Of a DNA stretch of 10,067 nt, positions 1 to 7,169 are shown piece after piece (within the stretch, counting starts at the first letter, position 1; each line of letters begins with the position of its first letter). The stretch covers positions 1 through 10,067 of the forward strand of contig JAEZSL010000015.1 in assembly GCA_023443925.1 (NCBI GenBank), given 5' to 3'. The position numbers and the translations under genes were made by a program. The DNA comes from Bacillota bacterium (GTDB taxonomy: Bacteria > Bacillota_A > Clostridia > Lachnospirales > Lachnospiraceae). The notes beneath the pieces were generated by a model that searched no databases, was not told the DNA's origin, and saw only the letters and a list, made by a program, of their open reading frames with translations.

Positions 1-81
1 GGTGAATTCAAAAGAAGCGAGGCAACGCAGGAAGGAATCCTTGAAAAGGGCATGGCAAAAACTGCCCATAGCACAAAGTAG
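1..81 (+). CDS. Sugar ABC transporter ATP-binding protein, C-terminal end only
   Basis: Frame 1 is open from the first base to a TAG at 79-81 and encodes 26 residues, beginning GEFKRSEATQEGIL and ending HSTK. The GEF-x-R/K-x-E-A-T-Q-E pattern is the usual tail of RbsA/RhaT/XylG-type dual-NBD sugar ATPases. The next gene, 12 bases on, is the matching RbsC-type permease, which is the normal gene order. The protein would energise sugar import on the cytoplasmic side of the two permeases. Everything N-terminal, including both Walker and signature motifs, lies outside the window, so the assignment rests on the tail motif and the neighbours. Confidence 0.75.
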   Translation, partial: GEFKRSEATQEGILEKGMAKTAHSTK

Positions 82-93
82 GGGAGAGGTGAC

Positions 94-1092
94 ATGTTGG
101 AAAAGAAGAACATAAATTTTAAAAAAATAACCGGATCCAGAGAAATGAGCCTGGTGGTAATTCTCATCGTGCTCTGCGTCTTTATCCAGGCAAGAAACAG
201 TACATTTTTATCCCTGACTAACCTGACCGACTTGATTACCAATGCGGTTATGATGGGGATATTGGCAGTTGGCATGATGTGTGTCTTATTAATCGGAGGA
301 ATTGATATCTCCATCGGCTCAACCATTGCATTTTCCGGCATGACGGTAGCTTTATTGTTAAGATCCCATCCGGAAATTCCTACCCTGGTATCTTTTATAC
401 TGGGAACCATTGTAGGCGGATTATGCGGTTTCTTAATCGGTCTAATTATAGCAAAAGGCAAAGTAATTCCCATTATAGCAACGGTAGGACTTATGAATGC
501 TTATCGCGGGGCAACTTACCTGATTGCCAATAACCAGTGGGTTGCGGCCTATCAGCTGCCGGAAGGGTTAAAGTCTTTTGCCATCGGCAATGTGTTTGGA
601 ATAAATAATATGATTATTGTGGCAATTATAATATATATCCTGTTTGCTTATTTCATCAAATTTACCCGTACCGGGCGAATGATTTATGCGGTGGGAAGCA
701 ACCCGGAAGCGGCAGAAGTCAGCGGTATCAACATTGACCGGATTAAAATCCTCGTCTATTCTCTGATGGGCGGGCTGGCAGGTTTGGTAGGTGTTTTGTG
801 GATATCCAAATATGCCTCCGCACAGGGAGATGCCGCTACCGGCTTTGAAATTGATATTATAGCGGCCTGTGTTATCGGCGGTGTCAGTTTGAACGGCGGT
901 AAAGGAACCGTATTTGGTGTAATTCTTGGAACAATTACCTTAGGAATTTTAAATAATGCGCTCCCTCTTATTAATATATCTCCATTCTGGCAGGACGCGA
1001 TTAAGGGATTAGTTATTATTGTGGCTATTATCATTAATACCGTATCGCAGAGATCCATCGACAGAAAGAATCTAAAAAGGAGGGAAATATAA
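94..1092 (+). CDS. Sugar ABC transporter permease, RbsC/RhaP family (subunit 1)
   Basis: A 332-residue polytopic membrane protein of the normal length for BPD_transp_2 permeases (RbsC, AraH, XylH, RhaP). After a short basic N-terminus it is almost entirely hydrophobic helices. The family signature GGIDISIGS is at residues 68-76. The cytoplasmic loop YAVGSNPEAAEVSGI at about 198-212 is the EAA-like contact with the ATPase, and the conserved GGVSLNGGKGT lies at about 263-273. ATG at 94 follows AGGGGAGAGG at a usable distance. The second permease starts two bases after its stop, so they are almost certainly co-translated and form a heterodimeric pore, as RhaP/RhaQ do. L-Rhamnose is inferred as the substrate from rhaM downstream; the permease sequence alone does not fix the sugar. 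Confidence 0.9.
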   Translation: MLEKKNINFKKITGSREMSLVVILIVLCVFIQARNSTFLSLTNLTDLITNAVMMGILAVGMMCVLLIGGIDISIGSTIAFSGMTVALLLRSHPEIPTLVSFILGTIVGGLCGFLIGLIIAKGKVIPIIATVGLMNAYRGATYLIANNQWVAAYQLPEGLKSFAIGNVFGINNMIIVAIIIYILFAYFIKFTRTGRMIYAVGSNPEAAEVSGINIDRIKILVYSLMGGLAGLVGVLWISKYASAQGDAATGFEIDIIAACVIGGVSLNGGKGTVFGVILGTITLGILNNALPLINISPFWQDAIKGLVIIVAIIINTVSQRSIDRKNLKRREI

Positions 1093-1094
1093 TT

Positions 1095-2105
1095 ATGGCT
1101 AAAACAAAAAGAGTGATCAGTGCGGAACAGAAATTTTCCCTTAAAAAGTTTTTCTTCCAGTGGGAATGGTTTTTAGTAGTACTATTCATCGGAATCAATA
1201 TTATGAATATGAACCTGTCCCCCTATTATATGAATGCGGAAGGGTTGCTGAATGCTACCTCCTCCTTCTTGGAAAAAGCATTTCTGGCACTGCCCATGGT
1301 ATTTATACTAGTACTTGGGGAAATTGATATCTCCGTCGGCTCTACCGTAGCCTTATCCTCCGTAGTTATGGCGGTGTCTTTTAACAACCTGGGTTTACCC
1401 ATGGGCGCGGCGATTATCGTCTGCCTGCTGACCGGTACCCTCTGCGGTTTTATAAACGGCTTTATCTTAACGAAGTTTAAGGAACTGGCACCTATGATCG
1501 TTACCCTGGGTACACAGATCTTATACCGTGGTATCGCAACCATGATTTTAAAGGATCAGGCTTCCGGAAGCTTTCCCGGGTGGTTTAGTGAGATCTACTG
1601 GGGATCTGTTGGAAATATACCGTATATGCTGATCGCATTTATTGTATTTGCAATCGTATTTGGTGTAATACTACACAAAACACCCTTTGGAAGACGGGTT
1701 TATGCCATTGGAAGCAACCGGGTGGCAAGCAGATATTCCGGAGTACAGGTGGACAAAATTCGTTTGATTATTTACACTGTAACCGGTACCATGGCAGCAG
1801 TCACCGCTATTTTCCTGACCTCCAGAATGGGAAGCACCAGACCTAATATTGCGAATGCATATGAGCTGGATGCAATCGCCATGGTTGTACTTGGCGGTAT
1901 TTCCACCAGCGGCGGTAAAGGCAGGTTTGTTGGCGCGGTTGTTTCTATATTTATAATCGGATTTTTAAGATATGGACTGGGGCTTATCAATGTCAGTTCA
2001 CAGATCATGTTAATTATTATTGGTACTTTGTTAATCGGTGCTGTTATGATACCGAATTTAAGACTTGGTAGATTCTTTAAAAGAAGAGAAGTAAAAGAGG
2101 TATAA
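1095..2105 (+). CDS. Sugar ABC transporter permease, RbsC/RhaQ family (subunit 2)
   Basis: A 336-residue membrane protein homologous to its upstream neighbour but clearly diverged. It carries the equivalent signature GEIDISVGS at residues 75-83, the ATPase-contact loop YAIGSNRVASRYSGV at about 203-217, and GGISTSGGKG further on. Its basic N-terminus (MAKTKR...) and C-terminus (FKRREVKEV) fit cytoplasmic ends. The AGGAGG at 1079-1084 lies inside the last codons of the preceding gene and the start is two bases past that gene's stop, so the pair is translationally linked. Two different permease genes in tandem is the RhaP/RhaQ (and LsrC/LsrD) arrangement, unlike ribose systems that use a single RbsC. 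An LsrCD-type autoinducer-2 importer is the main alternative, disfavoured by the adjacent rhamnose mutarotase. Confidence 0.9.
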   Translation: MAKTKRVISAEQKFSLKKFFFQWEWFLVVLFIGINIMNMNLSPYYMNAEGLLNATSSFLEKAFLALPMVFILVLGEIDISVGSTVALSSVVMAVSFNNLGLPMGAAIIVCLLTGTLCGFINGFILTKFKELAPMIVTLGTQILYRGIATMILKDQASGSFPGWFSEIYWGSVGNIPYMLIAFIVFAIVFGVILHKTPFGRRVYAIGSNRVASRYSGVQVDKIRLIIYTVTGTMAAVTAIFLTSRMGSTRPNIANAYELDAIAMVVLGGISTSGGKGRFVGAVVSIFIIGFLRYGLGLINVSSQIMLIIIGTLLIGAVMIPNLRLGRFFKRREVKEV

Positions 2106-2119
2106 ACTTATAGTTACTT

Positions 2120-2135
2120 AATAGCAAAAGCTATT
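2120..2135 (+). other. Small hairpin between permease and binding-protein genes
   Basis: AATAGC-aaaa-GCTATT forms a 6-bp stem with a 4-base loop in the 59-base gap between the second permease and the binding protein. No T-run follows directly, so it is not a convincing terminator. Such hairpins can mark mRNA processing or stability points that let the binding protein be made in excess over the membrane subunits. That role is inferred, and a stem this short in AT-rich DNA can occur by chance. Confidence 0.3.
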
Positions 2136-2164
2136 TATGTATAAAAAATCATGGAGGTTTATGT

Positions 2165-3250
2165 ATGAAAAAAATGAAAAAAGCATTATCCCTGGTACTT
2201 GTGTTAGCAATGGCAATTACTTTGTTTACAGGCTGCCAGCCTTCTGCTTCCGGTCCCAAAACCGGAACAGACACCAATACCGCAGGAGACGATAAAACAC
2301 CGGCGGATTCCGTAGCAGGTAAGAATTTTGCCATTCTGGTAAAAAGTGCCGGCAATCCTTACAATGAGAAAGAAAGTGCCGGATTTAAAGAAGTAATTGA
2401 AGCAGCCGGAGCAACCGCAATCATTAAAGCTCCCGAATCTGCAACTGCAGAAGCACAGATTACCATGATCAATGAATTGGTAGCTCAGAAGGTTGATGCT
2501 ATTGCCATTGCTGGTAATGATTTTGATGCTCTTCAGCCTGCGCTTAAAAAAGCCATGGAGCAGGGAATCAAAGTTTTATCCCTGGATGCGTCTGTTAATA
2601 AGGACAGCCGTATGGTTCATATTAATCAGGCTGACAGTGAAAAAATCGGCCGTACATTAATCCAGGCTACGAAAGAAATGGTAAAAGGAGAAGGACAGAT
2701 TGCCATTTTAAGTGCTACAAGCCAGGCGGCTAACCAGAATACCTGGATTGAATGGATGAAGAAAGAACTGGAAGAAGGAGACTATAAAGGACTTGATCTT
2801 GTAAAAATTGCTTACGGTGATGATGAATTCCAGAAATCCGTAGATGAAACCGAAGCCTTACTTAAAAATTACCCGGATTTAAAAGCAATCATTGCACCGA
2901 CTACAGTAGGTATTATGGCTGCGGCAAAGGTTGTAACGGATAAAGGTTTAATCGGTAAAGTTGCCGTTACCGGCCTTGGACTTCCAAGTGAGATGGCAGA
3001 ATACATTGCAAACGGTTCCTGTCCCTGGATGTACTTATGGAATCCTATTGATGTAGGCGGTTTAGCAGCGTATGCTTCCATAGCACTTGTAAAGGGTGAT
3101 ATTACCGGAGCGGCAGGTAATAAATTCGAAGCCGGCACACTTGGTTCCTATGAAGTAATTTCCGCGGCAGACGGCGGTACGGAAGTTCTCCTGGGTGCAC
3201 CTTTTAAATTTGATCCGGATAACATCGACGAATGGAAATCTGTATATTAA
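2165..3250 (+). CDS. Sugar ABC transporter substrate-binding lipoprotein, RhaS/LsrB-like
   Basis: A 361-residue extracytoplasmic lipoprotein. Residues 1-23 form a lipoprotein signal peptide (KKMKK, hydrophobic core, LFTG) with the lipobox cysteine at C24. A Ser/Gly/Thr/Asp-rich linker follows, and then a type I periplasmic-binding fold (Peripla_BP_4) from about residue 52 (NFAILVKSAGNPYNEKESAGF). The pattern VDAIAIAGNDFDALQPALKKA is the typical first-lobe strand and helix, and WNPIDVGGLAAYA near the C-terminus resembles RhaS- and LsrB-type proteins. GGAGG at 2152-2156 sits 8 bases before ATG 2165. Another ATG at 2161 is out of frame. It is the ligand receptor for the importer encoded upstream. 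Rhamnose is inferred from rhaM; rhamnose, fucose or autoinducer-2 cannot be told apart from the binding residues by eye. Confidence 0.88.
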   Translation: MKKMKKALSLVLVLAMAITLFTGCQPSASGPKTGTDTNTAGDDKTPADSVAGKNFAILVKSAGNPYNEKESAGFKEVIEAAGATAIIKAPESATAEAQITMINELVAQKVDAIAIAGNDFDALQPALKKAMEQGIKVLSLDASVNKDSRMVHINQADSEKIGRTLIQATKEMVKGEGQIAILSATSQAANQNTWIEWMKKELEEGDYKGLDLVKIAYGDDEFQKSVDETEALLKNYPDLKAIIAPTTVGIMAAAKVVTDKGLIGKVAVTGLGLPSEMAEYIANGSCPWMYLWNPIDVGGLAAYASIALVKGDITGAAGNKFEAGTLGSYEVISAADGGTEVLLGAPFKFDPDNIDEWKSVY

Positions 3251-3268
3251 TTTTCTGATATGAAATCA

Positions 3269-3358
3269 GGGCTGATGCAAAATAAAGTTATTAACTTGTG
3301 AATGGAATAAAAATTACATCGCAGGAAAGTTTCTTTTCATTTTGCAGCAGCCCTTTTT
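3269..3358 (+). terminator. Possible intrinsic terminator after the transporter genes (segments 1:2)
   Basis: Segment 1 at 3269-3283 (GGGCTGATGCAAAAT) pairs with segment 2 at 3339-3353 (ATTTTGCAGCAGCCC) in 14 of 15 positions, with one A-G mismatch. Five T residues (3354-3358) follow the stem at once. This is the shape of a rho-independent terminator, although its 55-base loop is long. It lies just after the binding-protein stop. Segment 2 is also the left arm of a competing hairpin (3345-3398), so the termination may be conditional. Confidence 0.5.
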
Positions 3359-3398
3359 CTGGGTTTTAAGTAATTAAAGAACAGAAAAAGGGCTGCTG
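3345..3398 (+). promoter_or_regulatory. Competing 17-bp hairpin, putative antiterminator
   Basis: CAGCAGCCCTTTTTCTG at 3345-3361 and CAGAAAAAGGGCTGCTG at 3382-3398 are perfect reverse complements over 17 bases with a 20-base loop. The hairpin locks up both the right arm and the T-run of the 3269-3358 terminator, so the two structures exclude each other. No T-run follows on either strand, so this hairpin is not itself a good terminator. A further weak stem at 3402-3421 (AGCAGT/ACTGCT) contains CTGCTGC (3417-3423), which could also pair with 3344-3350. The position and logic suggest transcription attenuation between the transporter and rhaM, but no known riboswitch core was recognised. Confidence 0.5.
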
Positions 3399-3472
3399 GT
3401 AAGCAGTTATTCCTTACTGCTGCCTTTATAATATTTATTAATAATATCGAAAGCATATCAAGGGAAAGAACC

Positions 3473-3490
3473 GGCTGAAATAATTCAGCC
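3473..3490 (+). promoter_or_regulatory. Inverted repeat upstream of rhaM
   Basis: GGCTGAA-ataa-TTCAGCC is a perfect 7-bp inverted repeat about 46 bases before the rhaM start. It could be a regulator operator or a 5'-UTR hairpin. A TATAAT at 3427-3432 lies upstream of it but has no convincing -35 box. No regulator gene is in the window to match it. Confidence 0.35.
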
Positions 3491-3536
3491 AGCTAACCAA
3501 CTATCATATCTGACAACAATTTAGGAGGAAAACAAT

Positions 3537-3863
3537 ATGACAAAAAGTAATAAATACGCATGGACCTGGAAGGTAAAAGAAGAATATCTGGAGGAATATG
3601 TGAGAATGCATCTGGAGCCCTGGCCGGAAATTTTGGAGGAACACACCCGTGCCGGTTACCGCAATTATTCAATCTTTCAAAACGGTAACCAGTTTTTTTA
3701 CTGTTTTGAATGCGAGGATGTGGCAGCGGCCAACGCTTATATAGCCGGCAGCGAGGCTTGCGGCAGATGGAATGAGATTACCTCTAAAATGGTGGAAGGC
3801 TCTTTTGATTTTAACGAAGCGGAACCTATTCAATTTATGCCGGAAGTTTTTTATCTGAAATAA
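3537..3863 (+). CDS. rhaM: L-rhamnose mutarotase
   Basis: A 108-residue cytosolic protein of the RhaM/YiiL family (about 104 residues in E. coli), which interconverts the alpha and beta anomers of L-rhamnose so the isomerase gets its preferred form. Family landmarks are visible in order: Y21 and H25 in the E-Y-x3-H-x3-W-P-E pattern (HLEPWPEI, residues 25-32), corresponding to the catalytic Tyr/His of E. coli RhaM; YRNYSIF at 41-47; CGRW at 75-78; and the terminal VFYLK. E. coli has two tryptophans after the Arg, whereas here the second is Asn79. AGGAGG at 3523-3528 lies 8 bases before ATG. The gene stands alone between the transporter and the BMC block, separated on each side by about 200-290 bases, and is the strongest evidence that the locus handles rhamnose. 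Confidence 0.93.
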   Translation: MTKSNKYAWTWKVKEEYLEEYVRMHLEPWPEILEEHTRAGYRNYSIFQNGNQFFYCFECEDVAAANAYIAGSEACGRWNEITSKMVEGSFDFNEAEPIQFMPEVFYLK

Positions 3864-3935
3864 ACATATACAGAGTGAGAATCGCATTGTCCGGAGCAGC
3901 TGTGTTTGGCTCAAAATATAATACAAGCATAAATC

Positions 3936-3946
3936 TTTGTTACAAA
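3936..3946 (+). promoter_or_regulatory. Possible operator upstream of the BMC promoter
   Basis: TTTGTTACAAA is a short odd-length inverted repeat (TTTG-tta-CAAA) about 45 bases upstream of the -35 box of the aldolase promoter, in an A-rich stretch where regulators often bind. It is short and AT-rich, so chance occurrence is quite possible. Confidence 0.25.
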
Positions 3947-3989
3947 CAAATCAATCACAATAAAAACAACATAAAACTATAAAAACAAG

Positions 3990-4018
3990 TTGACTGGAAG
4001 CAATATAAGTGATAGAAT
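3990..4018 (+). promoter_or_regulatory. Sigma-A-type promoter of the BMC operon
   Basis: TTGACT (3990-3995), a 17-base spacer and TAGAAT (4013-4018) are one mismatch each from the TTGACA and TATAAT consensus. The upstream flank is A-rich (an UP-element-like run at 3961-3987). Transcription would begin near 4025, giving a leader of about 48 bases before the aldolase ATG. This is the clearest promoter in the window and probably drives 4073 onward. How it is induced by rhamnose or fucose cannot be read from the sequence. Confidence 0.75.
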
Positions 4019-4072
4019 ACAGTTAAACAAACAAAAAACAACTAAAAACCACAATCATAAAGGAGATACAGT

Positions 4073-4870
4073 ATGACATCTGAATACGAAATCAAGAAAG
4101 AAATATGCGAAATAGGTAGAAGAATTTATAACAAAGGCATGGTAGCAGCCAATGACGGTAACATCTCCGTTAAATTAAATGACAATGAATTCTTATGCAC
4201 CCCTACCGGTGTAAGCAAGGGATTTATGACTCCGGACTATATCTGTAAGGTAGATAAGGAAGGTAAAGTGATCCAGGCTAACGGCAATTACAAACCTTCT
4301 TCTGAAATTAAAATGCACATGCGTGTATATAAGGAAAGACCCGATGTAATGTCCGTAGTTCATGCTCATCCCATGTATGCAACCGGCTTTGCCATTGCAG
4401 GAATTCCTTTAACCCAGCCTATCATGCCGGAAGCAGTTATAACCCTTGGATGTGTTCCGATTGCGGAATATGGCACTCCTTCTACCGAAGAGATTCCGGA
4501 TGCGGTATCTAAGTATCTTCCTTATTACGATGCAGTGTTGCTGGAAAACCACGGTGCACTTACCTATGCCGATTCCCTGCTGGCAGCATACCACAAGATG
4601 GAATCTGTTGAATTCTATGCACAGTTATTATTCATTTCAAAACAACTGGGGGGACCGAAGGAATTATCGGAAGCACAGGTACAGAGATTATATGAAATCC
4701 GCAGACAGTTTGGAATGACAGGCAAACATCCCGCCGATATGTGCCAGAATTTAAAAGATGGCAAAAAGAGCTGCCATGGCTGCGGAGGACACAGCGATGC
4801 AAGTGCGGATGCCAATGAATTGGTTTCAGAAATAACAAAAAGAGTTATTGAGCAGTTAGGTTTAAAATAA
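4073..4870 (+). CDS. Class II aldolase (L-fuculose-/L-rhamnulose-1-phosphate aldolase), BMC-targeted
   Basis: A 265-residue zinc-dependent class II aldolase/adducin-family enzyme that splits fuculose- or rhamnulose-1-phosphate into DHAP and L-lactaldehyde. The active-site pattern matches E. coli FucA with a constant offset of five: NDGN at 27-30, the SSE phosphate/catalytic motif with E78, zinc ligands H97 and H99 (HAHP) and H160 (ENHG). FucA is about 215 residues long. The extra 50 here hold a Cys/His-rich linker (C224, C234, C237, H240) and a C-terminal amphipathic helix (ANELVSEITKRVIEQLGLK, 247-265) of the encapsulation-peptide type, expected to take the enzyme into the BMC. AAGGAG at 4060-4065 precedes ATG, and a promoter lies 55 bases upstream. 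Order and extension match the fucose/rhamnose BMC locus of C. phytofermentans. Substrate preference between the two sugar phosphates is not decidable here. Confidence 0.92.
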   Translation: MTSEYEIKKEICEIGRRIYNKGMVAANDGNISVKLNDNEFLCTPTGVSKGFMTPDYICKVDKEGKVIQANGNYKPSSEIKMHMRVYKERPDVMSVVHAHPMYATGFAIAGIPLTQPIMPEAVITLGCVPIAEYGTPSTEEIPDAVSKYLPYYDAVLLENHGALTYADSLLAAYHKMESVEFYAQLLFISKQLGGPKELSEAQVQRLYEIRRQFGMTGKHPADMCQNLKDGKKSCHGCGGHSDASADANELVSEITKRVIEQLGLK

Positions 4871-4916
4871 ATAAATTCATAGAAGCAACCGGTCATTCTT
4901 AAGAAAAGAGGATGAT

Positions 4917-5573
4917 ATGTCGATGGGAAAAGGTACAAAGAAAAGTAACTTTTCGGAAATATATCAGGATTTATCCAGATTAGAGGGATTGCTGGAAGAA
5001 ATATCAACTAAGTCAGCGGATATGAAATTATCCGGGGATCTCAGACGAATGAAACATAAATTACTTAATTACCGGACCGGAATGATTGAGACGGCAGTAA
5101 AAGAAGCAGTAAAAGATTATTTGCCGTCAATTCAGAGCGGATTAGAACCGGATGTAAAGGACATTACGCTGGATCAGGCGGTTATGCTGATAAACTTAAT
5201 CGAAGAGAAAGCCTGGGATATGGGAATGAAAGTAGTCACAGCAGTATATAACAGTGCAGCCCGTCCCGTAGCCATCCATTGCATGGATGATGCCTATATA
5301 GCAAGCTTTGATGTAGCAGAGAATAAAGCGTACACCTCTGCAGCTTTAAAAATGTCCACTACTGTGTTAAAAAACCTTAGTCAGCCAGGTCAGGAATTAT
5401 ACGGAATACAACATACGAATCAGGGCAGAATCGTAATCTTCGGCGGAGGTGAACCACTTATTTACCAGGGAAGATTAATCGGAAGCCTTGGTGTAAGCGG
5501 CGGAACGGAAGAAGAAGACCGGAATCTGGCGGCGTTTGGCAGGAATAAATTAGAGGAGGTTATGACGTGGTAG
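4917..5573 (+). CDS. GlcG/HbpS/PduO-C-like (DUF336) BMC-associated protein with N-terminal helical region
   Basis: A 218-residue protein. Residues about 82-215 match the GlcG/HbpS/PduO C-terminal family (PF03928): LDQAVMLINLIEEKAWDMGM at the start, then FDVAENKAYTSAALKMST, and the terminal signature around 175-199 (FGGGEPLIYQGRLIG then SLGVSGGTEEE). Members bind haem or cobalamin-like cofactors in some systems and recur in BMC operons, but their role there is not settled. Residues 1-80 are a charged, probably helical segment (SRLEGLLEEI, RRMKHKLLNYR, IETAVKEAVKDYL) that single-domain GlcG proteins lack. AAAGAGG just upstream supports ATG 4917; an in-frame ATG at 4923 is a possible alternative. 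Its 3' end overlaps the next gene by 7 bases, implying translational coupling to the aldehyde dehydrogenase. Function within the compartment is unknown. Confidence 0.8.
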   Translation: MSMGKGTKKSNFSEIYQDLSRLEGLLEEISTKSADMKLSGDLRRMKHKLLNYRTGMIETAVKEAVKDYLPSIQSGLEPDVKDITLDQAVMLINLIEEKAWDMGMKVVTAVYNSAARPVAIHCMDDAYIASFDVAENKAYTSAALKMSTTVLKNLSQPGQELYGIQHTNQGRIVIFGGGEPLIYQGRLIGSLGVSGGTEEEDRNLAAFGRNKLEEVMTW

Positions 5574-6958
5574 TAAACGAGTCACAAGTGAAAGACATCG
5601 TAAAACAGGTATTGTTAAAGCTTCAGCCTGAAGCAGGCGGAAGCGGCAGACAGTTATCCGGTGTCTTTGAAGATATGAACGAAGCGATTATTGCTTCAAA
5701 AAAAGCGCAAGTTGTAATGCAGAAGCTATCCATGGACTGCCGTGAAAAAATAATAAGCAATATACGTAAGAAAACCATTGAAAATGCCGAGCTAATGGCA
5801 AAAATGGGTGTAGAAGAAACCGGCATGGGCAACGTGGGACATAAAATTTTAAAACACCAGCTGCTGGCGGAAAAAACTCCCGGAACAGAAGATATTGCCA
5901 CAATAGCCTGGTCCGGTGACAGAGGGCTTACTTTAATTGAGATGGGACCCTTTGGTGTAATCGGTGCTATTACTCCCTGTACCAATCCCAGCGAAACGAT
6001 TCTTTGTAACAGCATCGGAATGATAGCAGGGGGCAACACGGTAGTATTTAATCCCCATCCGGCAGCCATAAAGGTATCTAATTTTGCCGTTAATCTGGTA
6101 AATGAAGCTTCCGTGGAAGTGGGTGGACCGGATAATGTAGCGGTTTCCGTTGTAAAACCTACCATGGCGACCAGTGACATTATGCTAAAGAATAATGACA
6201 TTCACCTCATCGTTGCCACCGGCGGTCCTGGAGTGGTAACTACGGTCCTTTCCTCCGGAAAGAGAGGGATCGGCGCCGGCGCCGGCAATCCTCCGGTACT
6301 GGTGGATGAGACGGCGGATATAAAGAAAGCAGCAGCAGATATCGTAAACGGTTGTACCTTTGATAATAATCTGCCCTGTATTGCAGAAAAAGAAATTGTT
6401 GCCGTAAATCAGATTGTAGATGAACTAAAACATTATCTTCTGGAAAACGGATGCTACGAGATAACCGATGAAGAACAGGATAAATTAAAGGCAGTCGTGT
6501 TAAAAGATAACAAATTAAACAGAAAATGTGTTGGTAAAGACGCACGTACGCTGCTTTCCATGATCGGTATCCAGGCACCGGATAATATCAGATGTATTAT
6601 TTTTGAAGGCGAAAAAGAACATCCCCTTATAGCGGAAGAACTGATGATGCCGATTCTTGGCATAGTAAGAGCGAAAGATATAGAGGATGCCATTGAAAAG
6701 GCAGTATGGCTGGAACACGGCAATCGCCATTCCGCACATATGCACTCCAAAAACGTAGACAATATCACCCGTTTTGGCAAAGCTATTGATACCGCAATTT
6801 TTGTAAAGAATGCACCTTCTTATGCGGCACTTGGTTTCGGCGGTGAAGGGTTCTGCACCTTTACTATTGCCAGCAGAACAGGGGAAGGACTTACTTCGGC
6901 ACGTACCTTTACAAAGCAGCGGCGCTGTGTTATGTCCGACAGCCTTTGTATCAGGTAG
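5567..6958 (+). CDS. pduP: CoA-acylating propionaldehyde dehydrogenase (PduP-like), BMC-targeted
   Basis: A 463-residue enzyme, almost the same length as Salmonella PduP, converting propionaldehyde, CoA and NAD+ to propionyl-CoA and NADH. It has the acylating ALDH pattern: an N-terminal encapsulation helix (ESQVKDIVKQVLLKLQ, residues 5-20), a Gly/Ser-rich linker, the PxGVIGAITPCTNP cofactor segment, VATGGPGVV, and the catalytic Cys at residue 271 in FDNNLPCIAEKE. The C-terminus (TGEGLTSARTFTKQRRCVM) is typical. The start is GTG 5567, placed 7 bases after AGGAGG (5554-5559), because the only nearby ATG (5562) reads MTW-stop in the upstream gene. The GTG start restores the full N-terminal helix. 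It overlaps the GlcG-like gene by 7 bases. The operon context favours propionaldehyde over acetaldehyde (EutE). Confidence 0.93.
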   Translation: MVVNESQVKDIVKQVLLKLQPEAGGSGRQLSGVFEDMNEAIIASKKAQVVMQKLSMDCREKIISNIRKKTIENAELMAKMGVEETGMGNVGHKILKHQLLAEKTPGTEDIATIAWSGDRGLTLIEMGPFGVIGAITPCTNPSETILCNSIGMIAGGNTVVFNPHPAAIKVSNFAVNLVNEASVEVGGPDNVAVSVVKPTMATSDIMLKNNDIHLIVATGGPGVVTTVLSSGKRGIGAGAGNPPVLVDETADIKKAAADIVNGCTFDNNLPCIAEKEIVAVNQIVDELKHYLLENGCYEITDEEQDKLKAVVLKDNKLNRKCVGKDARTLLSMIGIQAPDNIRCIIFEGEKEHPLIAEELMMPILGIVRAKDIEDAIEKAVWLEHGNRHSAHMHSKNVDNITRFGKAIDTAIFVKNAPSYAALGFGGEGFCTFTIASRTGEGLTSARTFTKQRRCVMSDSLCIR

Positions 6959-7169
6959 TCAGCAGTTGAAAAATGAAAGACATTTTTTCAACAAGCAAGA
7001 GTAGTTGAAAAATGAAAGACATTTATCAACATCTTGATTGATATGTGTGCCTAAAGCACACATGCGGGGGTTAGGTTGAAAAAACAAAAGCAGTTTTTTC
7101 AACATCCTGATTTGTACGTGCGCTTGGCGCACAGGCGGGGGTTAATATGAATAAACTGGAGGATTTGTC
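6959..7169 (+). repeat. Intergenic array of double-hairpin repeat units
   Basis: This 211-base gap between the aldehyde and alcohol dehydrogenase genes is built from related parts. Hairpin type A (GTTGAAAAA...TTTTTCAAC) occurs three times at 6965-6992, 7004-7030 and 7075-7103; the first two share a perfect 21-base repeat (6965-6985 and 7004-7024). The second and third are each followed by AACATC-t/c-TGATT, then hairpin type B (7043-7063, stem ATGTGTGC; 7118-7132, stem GTGCGC), then the identical string GCGGGGGTTA (7064-7073 and 7136 on, after AG). None has a T-run after the stem, so these are not ordinary terminators. The same A-B-G-rich plan returns at 9171-9273. Their spacing and paired arms suggest structured RNA acting in mRNA processing, stability or translation. 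Confidence 0.75.

Noticed and set aside
4615..5007. Minus-strand open frame of 130 codons across the aldolase/GlcG junction
   Set aside because: It lies mostly antisense to two well-supported genes, with no ribosome site and no recognisable protein pattern.
5623..6201. Minus-strand open frame of 192 codons
   Set aside because: Antisense to the aldehyde dehydrogenase; its length follows from the codon use of the real gene and no domain is visible.
6965..7103. CRISPR-like direct repeats
   Set aside because: Only three imperfect copies at unequal spacing, each a self-complementary hairpin within a larger unit; no cas genes or regular spacers.
6965..7132. Rho-independent terminators in the pduP/adh gap
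   Set aside because: The T-runs are inside the stems, not after them, so the hairpins lack the 3' U-tract needed for intrinsic termination.
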